A stretch of 64,000 nucleotides of DNA from Victivallis lenta (GTDB lineage Bacteria > Verrucomicrobiota > Lentisphaeria > Victivallales > Victivallaceae), in the NCBI RefSeq assembly GCF_009695545.1, contig NZ_VUNS01000002.1:372001-436000 (forward strand), written 5' to 3'. Of this stretch, positions 1 through 9,111 are shown one piece after another. Each line of letters opens with the position of its first letter. Position 1 is the first letter of the stretch. Under the pieces are notes generated by a model. That model was not told where the DNA came from and did not search any database. It saw only the letters and a list, made by a program, of their open reading frames with translations. The position numbers were made by a program, and so were the translations under genes.

Positions 1-598
1 AAACGCGCGCAGCAAGGATGTGGTGAAAACCGCCGTCGTGGTTCTCTTCGATCAGGTGGACAACTGTTTCTGCGAATGCGTCGACCAGCAGGCCCTGCTC
101 GGCGAAATCCACTCGCTGCGCGGCGAAAAGGAGCGGCTCGAAGCCGAAATCCGGGAGAACGAGCCGGAACTCGCTTCGACCGACGATCTCTTCAGCGAAC
201 TGCGGAGCTGGGATTATGCGTCGAGCCGGAATCCGGCATACCGCAAGCTCCGCGCCAGGCTCGAAAAACTCCAGCACACGCTGCATCAGGGCAGCCGCCT
301 CGAACGCATCCGCCGGGCCGGGGCCGCCGATCTCTGTTATCTGGCCGTTCCGACCGGACTCATCGCGCCGGATGAGATCGAAGCCGGCTGGGGAATCGTC
401 TATCTGAACGCGGACCGCAGCTTCACGCTCGTGCGCGAAGCCGAATTGCAAACCGGCGTCGAACCGTGCAATCGCCAGTTCCTCGCGCAGAACATCGCGG
501 TTGCCGCGACGACGGCGGTTCTGTTCATGGCCGGCGTGGATCGCCGCGGCAAAAGCGTCCGCTTCCGCCGTTTTCCGCGCAAGCGCCAGGTTCAGTAG
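1..598 (+). CDS. Hypothetical protein, 5'-truncated by the window edge
   Basis: The reading frame is open from base 2 to the TAG at 596-598, so the true start probably lies upstream; a GTG at 20 is the first possible internal start. About 198 residues are visible. The first third is a charged, coiled-coil-like stretch (residues such as EIHSLRGEKERLEAEIRE). The second half has a short segment (CYLAVPTGLIAPDEIEAGWG) that resembles the last strands of MmcB/VRR-type PD-(D/E)XK nuclease-like proteins, where a similar 'AVP.GLI...GWG' pattern occurs. The catalytic D and ExK residues are not visible in this fragment. The nuclease link is a weak inference from pattern memory. The gene ends 135 bases before the ClC channel gene and shares its strand. 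Confidence 0.5.
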   Translation, partial: NARSKDVVKTAVVVLFDQVDNCFCECVDQQALLGEIHSLRGEKERLEAEIRENEPELASTDDLFSELRSWDYASSRNPAYRKLRARLEKLQHTLHQGSRLERIRRAGAADLCYLAVPTGLIAPDEIEAGWGIVYLNADRSFTLVREAELQTGVEPCNRQFLAQNIAVAATTAVLFMAGVDRRGKSVRFRRFPRKRQVQ

Positions 599-650
599 CT
601 CCTTCTTCCGCCTTCCGTCCGGGAAACCGGCGCCTTTTCCCCGTCCGCCG

Positions 651-680
651 TTGGACAACTTGTCATTCCGCGGTTATATT
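651..680 (+). promoter_or_regulatory. Putative sigma70-type promoter of the ClC gene
   Basis: TTGGAC at about 652 and TATATT about 18 bases later precede the ClC gene by some 55 bases. The same arrangement (TTGGAC, 18 bases, TATGTT) is found before leuS. No fluoride-riboswitch (crcB motif) consensus could be read in the leader. Confidence 0.4.
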
Positions 681-733
681 AACGCAGAAGAGAAATTCCA
701 TCCCGCGGCACTTGAGGAGAAGAGGAGGTGTCC

Positions 734-2482
734 ATGCGCAAGGAGAGGATTGTATTCGATTACCGCCACTATTTTCTGCGGTCCGTGGTGTTCCTGTATT
801 ACCATCTCGGCGAAAACGGGTTCCTGATTCTGCTCGGCGTCGTCACCGGGCTGGTGACCGGCGTCGGCGCCGGCGCGATGAAACTCGGTGCGGCGCGGCT
901 CTCGGAATTCGCCCCGTATCTGCGGGAACACGGATGGCTGCTGCCCGCGCTGCTGCTTCCGGCGGCCGGACTCGCCGGCGCATTTCTGCTGGGGCGCCTC
1001 CTGTTGCGCCGCCGCCCGGCGACGAGCCTCTCGTGGGTCATCTACGATTTGCAGGAGAAGCAGCCCGAAATGTCGTGGCTCGAAACCTTTTCGCATATTT
1101 TCACCAGCGCCGTGACGGTCGGCCTCGGCGGCTCGGCCGGGCTCGAGACGCCGAGCGTGCTGACCGGCGCCGCCATCGGCAGCAAAACCGGCTGGCTCTG
1201 CCGGCTGTCGGTCGACAAGCGCGGAACGCTGATGGTCTGCGGCACGGCGGCGGGCATCTCAGCCGTGTTCGGCAGCCCGATCGCGGGTGCGCTCTTCGCG
1301 CTCGAGGTGGTCTTTCCGCGCCAGGCGCGGCGGCGGCTCGTGCCGATCCTGCTCTCCTCGGCCGGAGCCGCGATCATCGCGGAACTGATCTTCGGCAGCG
1401 GCAGCATGTTCAAGGTGCCGTCCGCGCCGTGGCCGTTCCATTCGCTGCCGTACTTCATTCTGCTCGGCATCCTCTGCGCCTTCGTCGGCGTCTACATCAT
1501 CCAGCTCAACTATCACTTCGGCAACCGGCTCAAAAAGGCGTTTCCGAACCGGTGGGTGCGGCTCGGCATCGGCTGCGCCGGGCTGGCCGGGCTGCTCTGG
1601 CTCTTCCCGATTCTCGCGGGAGACGGCTACAACTTCGTCCAGATGCTCTTTTCGGGAGCCGACAAGAACCATCTGCAATCCTGGAATCACGGCTGCAATC
1701 TTCTGCTGCTGAGCCTCGCCGCAGTTCTGCTCAAGGTGGTCGGCACCGTCTTCACGCTCGAGTGCGGCGGCGACGGCGGCATTTTCGCGCCGACCATGTT
1801 CACCGGCGCCTTCACGGGGTTCCTGCTCGCCCGGCTGGTCAACGACTTCACGGGCCTGGAACTCTCGGAGGCGAACTTCGTCGCGGCGGGCATGTGCGGC
1901 GTCTTCACTTCTTCGCTGCGCGCGCCGCTGACCGGAATCTTCCTCATCGTCGAAGTGACCGGCGACTTCATGCTGATGATTCCGCTCATGATCGTCTCGG
2001 GGCTCTCGTACTTCACCGCGAAATTCTTCGAGCCGTATTCGGTCTACACGAAGGTGCTCGGCGAAAAGCATCTGATCGAAGCGATTCCGCTGCAGCAGAT
2101 CAACCGGCATACGCCGGTCGGCGACGCAATCGAAACCGACTTCTCGGCGGTCGGCGCGCAAACGCCGCTCGCCGAACTCCGGGCAACCGGGGAAAGTGCG
2201 AAAATCACGTATCTGCCGGTAATCGACGCGAACCGGAAGCTGCTCGGCATCGTAATGCCGGATCGTCTCGCGGCCGCGACGGACCCGAAACTCACCGCGG
2301 CCGCCCTCATGATGGAGCCGCTGCTGACCCTGTCGCCGAAGGACGACGCAAATAAGGCGCAGATCAGCTTCGAGATTTACGGCCTCGACTACCTGCCGGT
2401 GATCGACGGCGGCAAATTCATCGGCTTCGTGCCGAAAACGCGCTTCGAACCGGCTCCGGCGGCCGGAGAGGCGACCGCATAA
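734..2482 (+). CDS. ClC-family chloride channel/antiporter with C-terminal CBS domains
   Basis: Inner-membrane anion channel or H+/Cl- antiporter of 582 aa. The N-terminal two thirds contain the multi-helix ClC core. The gating-glutamate motif reads GGSAGLETP, with Glu at about residue 138 in place of the usual GREGP, and the later filter motif reads GGDGGIFAPTMF. The last ~130 residues (after about 450) form two CBS-like units, each with a 'YLPVID' strand, that typically bind nucleotides and regulate gating. I chose ATG 734 because a strong AGGAGG lies 5-6 bases upstream; a GTG two codons earlier is embedded in that ribosome-binding site. LETP/LEAP-type filters are known from Bacteroidetes-like ClC proteins, so the variation is probably a family trait. 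Confidence 0.93.
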   Translation: MRKERIVFDYRHYFLRSVVFLYYHLGENGFLILLGVVTGLVTGVGAGAMKLGAARLSEFAPYLREHGWLLPALLLPAAGLAGAFLLGRLLLRRRPATSLSWVIYDLQEKQPEMSWLETFSHIFTSAVTVGLGGSAGLETPSVLTGAAIGSKTGWLCRLSVDKRGTLMVCGTAAGISAVFGSPIAGALFALEVVFPRQARRRLVPILLSSAGAAIIAELIFGSGSMFKVPSAPWPFHSLPYFILLGILCAFVGVYIIQLNYHFGNRLKKAFPNRWVRLGIGCAGLAGLLWLFPILAGDGYNFVQMLFSGADKNHLQSWNHGCNLLLLSLAAVLLKVVGTVFTLECGGDGGIFAPTMFTGAFTGFLLARLVNDFTGLELSEANFVAAGMCGVFTSSLRAPLTGIFLIVEVTGDFMLMIPLMIVSGLSYFTAKFFEPYSVYTKVLGEKHLIEAIPLQQINRHTPVGDAIETDFSAVGAQTPLAELRATGESAKITYLPVIDANRKLLGIVMPDRLAAATDPKLTAAALMMEPLLTLSPKDDANKAQISFEIYGLDYLPVIDGGKFIGFVPKTRFEPAPAAGEATA

Positions 2483-2518
2483 AACCCGCCCGGCGCTCAG
2501 AGGAGCACTGCCGGGTTT
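2482..2518 (+). terminator. Hairpin after the ClC gene
   Basis: AAACCCG at 2482-2488 pairs with CGGGTTT at 2512-2518, starting at the stop codon. The stem is short and there is no clear U-tract, so termination strength is doubtful. Confidence 0.35.
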
Positions 2519-2640
2519 CGCCCCGCTCCGTCCGCATTCGCGGCGGCGTGTAATCGTTCTCCGCTGCCGGCTCCGGCTGTCGCCATATCTTTTAAGGGAA
2601 GAAAATACCGCGTTATGACGGATTTCCGATATAAAAAAGC

Positions 2641-2668
2641 TTGACAGAACGGTTTTGCCATGTATATT
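2641..2668 (+). promoter_or_regulatory. Sigma70-type promoter of the MarR gene
   Basis: A perfect TTGACA (2641-2646) and TATATT (2663-2668) are separated by 16 bases. Predicted transcription starts about 45 bases before the MarR ATG. Confidence 0.65.
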
Positions 2669-2718
2669 TGCACAGAATTGCCAAATAAGAACCACCATTT
2701 ATCCAGCGGGAGGAAACG

Positions 2719-3201
2719 ATGGCTCAAACCAAGCTCGCCCTCGAACTCGAACAGATTTACCATCGCCTCTACGAGCTGCGCTGCGAAGCCATCGCCGTCT
2801 ACTGGAAAGATTACGTGGAACCGAATCCGCTTGAAAATATCACGCGCATCCAGATGCTGATGCTGCAGTATATCGCCGATGTCGCCCCGTGCCCGCTGCA
2901 GAAGATCATCACCCGGACCGGGCTCACCAAAGGCGCCGTCTCCGTCGCGACGAAGAAGCTTGCGGAGAAGGGCATCCTGACCATCACACCCGGAACCGCC
3001 GACCATCGCGAACATATCGTGGACCTCACCCCGCACACCAGGATGCACATCAGAAACATCGACGCCCTGTTCGAAAACCTGCTGAAGGAGCGAATGCCGC
3101 GCTACGAACAGCCCGAATTCGAAACCTTCATCAACAAACTCCGCCATCTGAACCGGGTTCTGAGCGGCGCAGACGCCTGCTATGAGTTCGCCGGCAGGTG
3201 A
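2719..3201 (+). CDS. MarR-family winged-helix transcriptional regulator
   Basis: A 160-aa DNA-binding protein. The central segment (about residues 60-100: PLQKIITRTGLTKGAVSVAT then KKLAEKGILTI) is a MarR-type helix-turn-helix with recognition helix, followed by the wing (TPGTADHREHIVDLT). Long helices at both ends would form the dimer interface. The length is typical for the family. A GGGAGGA ribosome-binding site lies 7 bases before the ATG. It has its own strong promoter and stands 113 bases before the ADP-ribosylglycohydrolase gene, which may be a target or simply a neighbour. The ligand is unknown. Confidence 0.85.
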   Translation: MAQTKLALELEQIYHRLYELRCEAIAVYWKDYVEPNPLENITRIQMLMLQYIADVAPCPLQKIITRTGLTKGAVSVATKKLAEKGILTITPGTADHREHIVDLTPHTRMHIRNIDALFENLLKERMPRYEQPEFETFINKLRHLNRVLSGADACYEFAGR

Positions 3202-3314
3202 TTTCAGGGGGAAATATTCGTTTTTTCCGGCTCGCCGATTTGAAAACGACGGACTGATGCAGTAAGGTAAACATGTTAGCTCCCCAATCAGTCATAAATT
3301 CAGGAAAGCACAAC

Positions 3315-4727
3315 ATGGACGAAAAAACTTACAGGAAGAAGGTGCTGGGCTGCTGGCTCGGCAAAGCGGTCGGCGGAACTCTCGGCGCTCCGATCGAAGG
3401 GTGGGACGGGCCGCATCATCTCGAGTTCTACGACCCGGTGCCGACCACCATGGTGCCGAACGACGACCTCGACCTGCAGGTCGTCTGGGCCATGACCATC
3501 GCGGCGCAGCCGAAACCGGTCGTGAACAGCCAGATCCTCGCGGAAGCGTGGCTCAAGAACGTCGGCTTCCCGTGGGACGAGTATGCCGTGGCGATCCGCA
3601 ACCTCAAGAACGGCATCCGTCCGCCCTTCTCCGGCAGCTACGACAACTGGTTCGTCGACGGAATGGGCTGCGCGATCCGTTCGGAAATCTGGGCCTGCCT
3701 CGCACCGGGAGACCCGGAACGCGCTGCGAAATTCGCCTATGAGGACGCCTGCGTCGACCACGACGGCGACGGCATGTGGGCAGAGGTTTTCCTCGCCGCA
3801 ATGGAATCGGCCGCCTTCGTCGAAAACGATGTGCGCAAGATCATCGAGATCGGCAAGGAACAGATTCCGGCCGGCCTGAAACTCCGCACCGGCATTGAAG
3901 ACGCGATCCGCTGGTTCGATGAAAAGCCCGAGTTCGACTACCTCTTCGACAAGATCATGAAGAAGTACAAAAGCGACAACTTCACCGATGTGAAGGTCAA
4001 CTTCCCGATCATGGTCGCCGGTCTGCTGCTCGGCAACGGCGATTTCAGCAAGTCGATCTGCGACGCGGTCAACTTCGGCGAAGACACTGACTGCACCGGT
4101 GCGACGGTCGGCTCGATCCTCGGCATCATGAACCCGGACGGCATCCCCGAAAAGTGGCTCGCCCCGATCGGCCGCAACATGGTCCTGAGCCCGGGCATCG
4201 TCGGCATCACGCCGCCGCCGACCATCGACGCGTTTTCGGACATGATCTGCGAGATGAGCAGGCACATCATCCTTGATCCGCAGCCGGCAAAGAGCTTCGA
4301 GCCGCGTCCGGTCCACGCCCGTGCGATCGTCCGCGCGGCCCGCAGCCAGGAAGCGCCGTCGAAAGAGGTCACCTTCCCCGGCACCTTCGCGGAGTGGCCG
4401 GAGGCGATTCCGGACAAGCACGAGCTCGTCATCGACTTCAAGTTCAAGATCGACAAGCCGGGCCGCTACGTCGTCATGTTCAACACGAAGTCGCAGGTCA
4501 TCGTCGAGGTCGACGGCCGTCTCGCATTCCGCCGCGCGGCGGGCGACATGGCCCCGTCGTTCCACCGCGCGCCGTGGAACCAGGAGGCGTTCCTGGAGTT
4601 CTCCTCCGCCGGAGAGCACACGCTGCGCGCCACCATTCAGCGGGTCGCTCCCGGCGCCCGCCCGAACTGGGTGGTCGGCGTCGCTTACGGCGACAGCCTG
4701 CAGTGGGTTCCCGACGCCATGCTCTGA
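3315..4727 (+). CDS. ADP-ribosylglycohydrolase-fold protein with C-terminal beta domain
   Basis: A 470-aa protein with no signal peptide. Residues 1-335 carry ADP-ribosylglycohydrolase (ARH/DraG) motifs: a start GCWLGKAVGGTLGAPIEG, the first metal-binding segment NDDLDLQVVW, a central acidic segment DACVDHDGDGMWAE, and the diagnostic NFGEDTDCTGATVGSILG. These residues bind two Mg2+ ions in the family, which removes ADP-ribose from proteins or hydrolyses related glycosides. Residues ~360-470 form an extra predicted beta-sandwich (FPGTFAEWPEAIP...KPGRYVVMF), unusual for plain ARH proteins and reminiscent of carbohydrate-binding modules. ATG 3315 has AGGAAA upstream; an in-frame ATG at 3273 lacks a good site. 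Substrate unknown. Confidence 0.85.
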   Translation: MDEKTYRKKVLGCWLGKAVGGTLGAPIEGWDGPHHLEFYDPVPTTMVPNDDLDLQVVWAMTIAAQPKPVVNSQILAEAWLKNVGFPWDEYAVAIRNLKNGIRPPFSGSYDNWFVDGMGCAIRSEIWACLAPGDPERAAKFAYEDACVDHDGDGMWAEVFLAAMESAAFVENDVRKIIEIGKEQIPAGLKLRTGIEDAIRWFDEKPEFDYLFDKIMKKYKSDNFTDVKVNFPIMVAGLLLGNGDFSKSICDAVNFGEDTDCTGATVGSILGIMNPDGIPEKWLAPIGRNMVLSPGIVGITPPPTIDAFSDMICEMSRHIILDPQPAKSFEPRPVHARAIVRAARSQEAPSKEVTFPGTFAEWPEAIPDKHELVIDFKFKIDKPGRYVVMFNTKSQVIVEVDGRLAFRRAAGDMAPSFHRAPWNQEAFLEFSSAGEHTLRATIQRVAPGARPNWVVGVAYGDSLQWVPDAML

Positions 4728-4742
4728 CGCCGAGTACCGAAA

Positions 4743-4778
4743 AACGGGGGGAAGAGACCGCTCTTCCTCCCGTTTTTT
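4743..4778 (+). terminator. Rho-independent terminator
   Basis: A hairpin with GAAGAG/CTCTTC at its centre (4751-4756 and 4761-4766), extended by a G-rich/C-rich base, is followed by TTTTTT at 4773-4778. It ends the ADP-ribosylglycohydrolase transcript. Confidence 0.8.
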
Positions 4779-4887
4779 CATCTCCGAAAATGTCAAAGGC
4801 GAATCCTGACTCCCCGAAAACCTACCTGTTCTACGCCGTTTCATCCGGCTCGCGTTCGACCGGGTAGACCCAGAGCCTGCCGTCGTG

Positions 4888-5502
4888 TCACTCGGCGCAG
4901 AAGATATCTTCGAGCTTTGCACGATGCTTTTTCAGCTCCTCCTCGAGCCACTCCCGGCTGCGGTCGAGCCGCTCGAGATTTTTCTCATTGACCTCTCCGC
5001 TTTCGACCAGCGCCGTAGCCGTCGCCTCGTCGCCCTTCCGGACGACGGTCATCTGGCCGTTGTACTCAAACCAGACGTTGCGGAGCTCGTCGAGGTTCCG
5101 GTAGCCGCGCTGGTGCAGCAGCATCAGGAAATCGCGCACCGAAAGGCCGGCTTTGTCGAAATTCGACGTGACGATTTTCCCGTCCTTCATGAGCCGGATC
5201 GAATCTCCGTCGATGACGGTTTTCACGGCCATGTGCTTGTTGGCGAAATAGCGCAGCAGAAGCAGCAGCCCGGCCCAGAAGCCGACCACGGCAACCAGCC
5301 CGAGCACGGTTTCCCCCTTGTTGAACAAGGTTCCGCCGATGATCGCGCCGAGTGCGACGTTGCCGACCTGGTCGATCGCCGAAACCGGGGCGAGCGCCCC
5401 CTTGCCGGACAGATGGATGTAGACCAGCATCATCAGGAAGCCGGCCAGCAGCTTGGGCAGGACATAGAGCACGATGTCCCCCAGATTCGCAAAATCGAAC
5501 AT
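4888..5502 (-). CDS. DUF421 (YetF/YcaP) family membrane protein
   Basis: A 204-aa inner-membrane protein of unknown function. Three hydrophobic segments occupy residues 5-95, then comes the conserved soluble YetF domain (MKDGKIVTSNFDKAGLSVRD, HQRGYRNLDELRNVWFEYNG). A predicted coiled coil fills the C-terminus. I chose ATG 5502 because GGAGGAGGGGG sits directly upstream; the longer frame from 5541 crosses the predicted promoter. Members of this family are linked to stress and germination in Bacillus, but the biochemical role is not established. Confidence 0.88.
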   Translation of the reverse strand: MFDFANLGDIVLYVLPKLLAGFLMMLVYIHLSGKGALAPVSAIDQVGNVALGAIIGGTLFNKGETVLGLVAVVGFWAGLLLLLRYFANKHMAVKTVIDGDSIRLMKDGKIVTSNFDKAGLSVRDFLMLLHQRGYRNLDELRNVWFEYNGQMTVVRKGDEATATALVESGEVNEKNLERLDRSREWLEEELKKHRAKLEDIFCAE

Positions 5503-5532
5503 ATTCCCCCTCCTCCGTTTACTCCTGCAGAT

Positions 5533-5560
5533 AGTATACATCGGGAAAGGCGAAATACAA
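5533..5560 (-). promoter_or_regulatory. Promoter of the DUF421 gene
   Basis: Read on the minus strand, TTGTAT (5555-5560) and TATACT (5533-5538) are 16 bases apart, about 30 bases before the chosen start. Confidence 0.5.
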
Positions 5561-5577
5561 GCCGCAAAGACCGAAAG

Positions 5578-5610
5578 AGGCCCTGCCGGCGGGATGCGCC
5601 GGCAGGGCCT
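5578..5610 (-). terminator. Terminator of the module A glycosidase
   Basis: A perfect 14-bp inverted repeat (5578-5591 and 5597-5610) with a 5-base loop lies 15 bases after the glycosidase stop. The minus strand continues with a T-rich CTCTTTCGGTCTTT. Confidence 0.65.
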
Positions 5611-5624
5611 GCATGCTTCGGGGA

Positions 5625-8600
5625 TTACTCGAAGATGACGAACGGGAATTTACCGGGATTCTTTTCGTCCCCGATGCCGGGGGCGATCTGAATCCAGCCG
5701 TCCCTGCCCTCGCCGTCGTTGTCGTTGATCAGCAGATTGAACCGGAAGCCCTGCCGGTAAAGCTCCGGCGTCAGCCCGACGGCCCGGTCCGGAATCCGGA
5801 ACTCATAGCCGGTTGTCGTGCCTTTCCTGACAATCTTCACGGTTCCGGCGGCGGCGGCCTGCGCCGAGTCATAGCCGCGCGGTGCCCGGGGAACGGTCAA
5901 CACCGCTTCGCCGGAATCGGAAAGTGACAGACAAAACTCCCAGAACCCGGCCTGACCCGGCAGCGCGAATGCGAACTGGACCGAATCGCCGTTCCAGGCC
6001 TCTTCCGCCGGACAGGGCTGAATGTGCCGGTCGTCGGTCACGTCCGCCTTCAGCACAAACGCGCCGTCACGGTTTTCCAGCCGGATTTTGCCGCTCAGAT
6101 CTTCCGGGCCGGACCAGGCCCGGTGCAGAAGCGCCGGGTCCGCTCCGGTCAGCGAATGAACCTGGCTGCGGCTGTCGAGCACAAAGTCCGGGGCGCCCTT
6201 CTTTGCCGAAACCGGCACGGCGACCTGAATCGGAATCTCCACCGTCCCCTTCCACGGCGTGCCCGAAAGCGCGTAGGAGAGTTTCAGCCTCCGGTCTCCG
6301 GCCTGCGGCCGGTCGCCGCGCCGGGCGGTCAGCCGGAACCCGGCCTCCGTCTCGCCGCGCGCATTGACGCTCACCTGCTTCCCGGCACGATCGACCGTAA
6401 AGCCTTCCGGCAGACTCTCCGCCTTCAGCGAGAAGGTGCGTTTGGAATTCAGCGGATTCCGCAGGCGGACCCGGACCGGGAACGGTTTCCCCGGCACCGC
6501 GAAGCCGTCGGCTTTCACAGCGAGGAGCTCCTGACCGACTTCCGCCCGGGTCGCGCCCGGCAGGAACAGCGTGACGGGAGCCTGCCCGAATTCAAAGAGA
6601 ACCATGCCGTCCGTGACCGGGAGCGCGCTCCGGTTCCCCATCGCGTCGATGACGAAAGCCGAGTCGGCGGCGCCCGTCACCGGCAGCGTCCGGGTCGCAC
6701 CGGACTCGTTCCAGGCCGGAATCAGGATTCCGCCCGGAACGGCGAATTCAAACGCCCAGCTGCCGTTCCCGATCTCGAGCTGGCGGCGGAACTGCGCCTC
6801 GCGGAACAATCCGGCCAGCATGTTGTAGACGGAATAAACCGGCTTCGGATAAAACTCGTTATCCAGCATCCCGTAATTGTGCTCCGCGTTTTTCGGGTCG
6901 AAACCGTCGTTGCGCAGATCGTACCAGGTGTAGCCGATCGCTCCCCGGCTCCAGGCGAACAGCAGCTTCTTGAACAGCGTATACGCCTGCTTCCGCTCCG
7001 TACCGCCGAGGGAATGAATGGCCGTCTCGTTCGCGTACCACGGCACGGTGATGCCGGCCCCGGCCCGCATCGGCAGGAATTTCTCATCGAGCAGCCGGAC
7101 ATAAGCCGGGAAGCTGCCGTGCTCATGATAGGCGTGGATATCATAAAACCCTTTCGCCTTCACCAGATTATCCCGCTGAAAATCCGGAGACTTCAGCCCC
7201 TGGTGCGGAGTCAGCGTGGCGTAGCCGCCGGTGAGCAGCTTCAACTCCGGGGAGACCTTCCGCGCCTCTTCGAAAGCGATCTTCTGAAGCTCGACGTACT
7301 CATCCAGGCTCATCCGGTTGAAACCGACCAGATCGGGTTCGTTCCAGACCTCCCAGAAACGGATTTTATCCCTGTAGCGTGCAAAGACGGTCGCCGCATA
7401 GTTGCGCCAGGCGGCGGAATCGGGCTTGCAGCGCGACCACTCCAGCCAGTTCTGCGCATTCTGCAGCTTCTCCGGCGCGGCCCAGCGGGCGGTGAACGCA
7501 AGCATCGCCTGCAGTTCGATTCCAACCTTGCCGTAGGCTTCGACAAGCGCATCCATCGGCGCGAAATTCCAGCGGTCTGCGGCCGGCTGAAGCGTGTACC
7601 ACTCGACGGAGTCGCGGATCACCTTCGCGCCGCAAAGTGCGGCGGCAAGCACCTCCTTCTCCTGCTCGCCGGGGCTCCACCACTGCGTATGCGTGCAGAT
7701 GCTGAACAGGAAACCGGGAGCGCGCCCTTCCGTCGGCCCGGCCGGTTCCAGGAGGGCGAACGAACGGCTCTTCTCCGCAGCCTGCCCCGGCGAACCGGCC
7801 TCACGGACCGTCGCGGTAACCTGCCAGTGGCCGAGCCGGTCCGGCCGGCGCCGCGGCTTGACGGTAAACGTGCGGCCCGGAGCGAGCGAAGCGGAAACCT
7901 CCTCGACAAACCGCGTCCCGTCGAAATGTTCATAAGCGAGCGTGACGGTGAAATCACCCGCTTTTTCGGAACGGTTCGTGAACTGCAGCGCCAGAGCGTC
8001 TTCGTTCCCTTTGCGAAGCACCCGCACCGGCGTATCGGTCACAATCCCGAAATCCAGCGCTTCAACCAGCGGCTGCACGGTGCGGAGCGAGGCGCTTTTC
8101 AGCCGGAGCGCACCGGGCCCGGACGCGGCGTTCCGGAAAAACAGCGTATCCATCCTGACCGGCAGAACCGCTTCGGCGAGCGTCTCGCCCAGATCGAGCA
8201 CCAGCGGGGAGCCGTCCCGGTCCAACCGCGCCTCCGGAGAGACGAACTGCGTATTCTTCGCATCGCGGAGGACGGCGAAAGCCGTGATCTCCCCGCCGAG
8301 GTGTTCGGCATCGAAAATCAGGGAGACAGGCCGCCCCGGCAGATAGACAATCTCGTTCCGGCGCTCACCGAGGACAAGTTCGTTGCGGATGCCGTCGAGC
8401 AAAAGCCCGTTTTCCTCCAGAGTAATGGTACCGCTTCCGCCCCGGTGCCGGAAAAGTTCGTCCCGGTTGAGGCGATACAGCGGATAAACCGCCTTGTCGC
8501 CCGGCAGCTCCAGCACAGGCGGCGCTTCCACATCGACATCAAGTCCGAGGAGCGTCAGGTCGGAAGCAGGCGCACCGCCGGCGAAATCGAAGGCAAAGCC

Positions 8601-9056
8601 CAGAATGCGGCCCGGCATATCGAAGACGCGGTTGGCGTCTCCTCCCCAGGAGAGCTGGAACTCGTCCGGCTTCACCTCCCAGACCACCTCGAACTCGCCG
8701 CCTTCGGAGAGGTCGGCTTTGCTCATATACTGAAACACCTCATCATTGCGGTCAATCAGCCGCAACGACATGCTCCGAACCGGGGAACCGGCCGGGACAC
8801 GGACTTTCGCAGCCGCACGCGCCGAACGGAAGCTCCCGAGCAGCAGCGGGCGCGGCAGCACGACTTCGGCATAACCCGGCTTCGCGGGATTGAACGGGAA
8901 CCTGATTTCTCCGTTCTGCGCGGAACAGGCCACTTTTTCGCTGCCGCCCGGTTTCGGAATGATCAAAGTTCCGCCGTCGACGGGAACAGGCGCGGCCGGA
9001 AGAACGCAGCTTGCGCAGACCGCGACGAAAAGGGACAACTCCTTCAAACAATACAT
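5625..9056 (-). CDS. Large secreted clan-A-like glycoside hydrolase with CBM9-like C-terminus (module A)
   Basis: A 1143-aa exported enzyme. A Sec signal peptide covers residues 1-22. Beta-sandwich regions precede a TIM barrel at roughly 450-770. WEVWNEPD contains the predicted acid/base Glu (about 573) and WYANETAIHS the predicted nucleophile Glu (about 677), a spacing usual for GH clan A families such as GH39 or GH5. Two Ig-like stretches follow. The last ~190 residues look like a CBM9/DOMON-type sugar-binding module (ADVTDDRHIQP, WNGDSVQFAF, NDNDGEG). ATG 9056 has GAGGT upstream and starts the signal peptide; an earlier in-frame start adds an unlikely extension. Its layout matches the glycosidase at 14051. 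The exact family and polysaccharide are not determined. Confidence 0.82.
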   Translation of the reverse strand: MYCLKELSLFVAVCASCVLPAAPVPVDGGTLIIPKPGGSEKVACSAQNGEIRFPFNPAKPGYAEVVLPRPLLLGSFRSARAAAKVRVPAGSPVRSMSLRLIDRNDEVFQYMSKADLSEGGEFEVVWEVKPDEFQLSWGGDANRVFDMPGRILGFAFDFAGGAPASDLTLLGLDVDVEAPPVLELPGDKAVYPLYRLNRDELFRHRGGSGTITLEENGLLLDGIRNELVLGERRNEIVYLPGRPVSLIFDAEHLGGEITAFAVLRDAKNTQFVSPEARLDRDGSPLVLDLGETLAEAVLPVRMDTLFFRNAASGPGALRLKSASLRTVQPLVEALDFGIVTDTPVRVLRKGNEDALALQFTNRSEKAGDFTVTLAYEHFDGTRFVEEVSASLAPGRTFTVKPRRRPDRLGHWQVTATVREAGSPGQAAEKSRSFALLEPAGPTEGRAPGFLFSICTHTQWWSPGEQEKEVLAAALCGAKVIRDSVEWYTLQPAADRWNFAPMDALVEAYGKVGIELQAMLAFTARWAAPEKLQNAQNWLEWSRCKPDSAAWRNYAATVFARYRDKIRFWEVWNEPDLVGFNRMSLDEYVELQKIAFEEARKVSPELKLLTGGYATLTPHQGLKSPDFQRDNLVKAKGFYDIHAYHEHGSFPAYVRLLDEKFLPMRAGAGITVPWYANETAIHSLGGTERKQAYTLFKKLLFAWSRGAIGYTWYDLRNDGFDPKNAEHNYGMLDNEFYPKPVYSVYNMLAGLFREAQFRRQLEIGNGSWAFEFAVPGGILIPAWNESGATRTLPVTGAADSAFVIDAMGNRSALPVTDGMVLFEFGQAPVTLFLPGATRAEVGQELLAVKADGFAVPGKPFPVRVRLRNPLNSKRTFSLKAESLPEGFTVDRAGKQVSVNARGETEAGFRLTARRGDRPQAGDRRLKLSYALSGTPWKGTVEIPIQVAVPVSAKKGAPDFVLDSRSQVHSLTGADPALLHRAWSGPEDLSGKIRLENRDGAFVLKADVTDDRHIQPCPAEEAWNGDSVQFAFALPGQAGFWEFCLSLSDSGEAVLTVPRAPRGYDSAQAAAAGTVKIVRKGTTTGYEFRIPDRAVGLTPELYRQGFRFNLLINDNDGEGRDGWIQIAPGIGDEKNPGKFPFVIFE

Positions 9057-9097
9057 GGTTACCTCAAAAGAAACCTCAGAACTTATCAACGGATAAA

Positions 9098-9111
9098 CCG
9101 GAATATTCCGG
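9098..9111. repeat. 14-bp perfect palindrome upstream of the module A glycosidase
   Basis: CCGGAATATTCCGG lies about 40 bases before the glycosidase start. It could be an operator or part of a leader hairpin. No second copy was seen nearby. Confidence 0.35.

Noticed and set aside
651-733. Fluoride riboswitch before the ClC gene
   Set aside because: The conserved crcB-motif bases and pseudoknot arms are not present.
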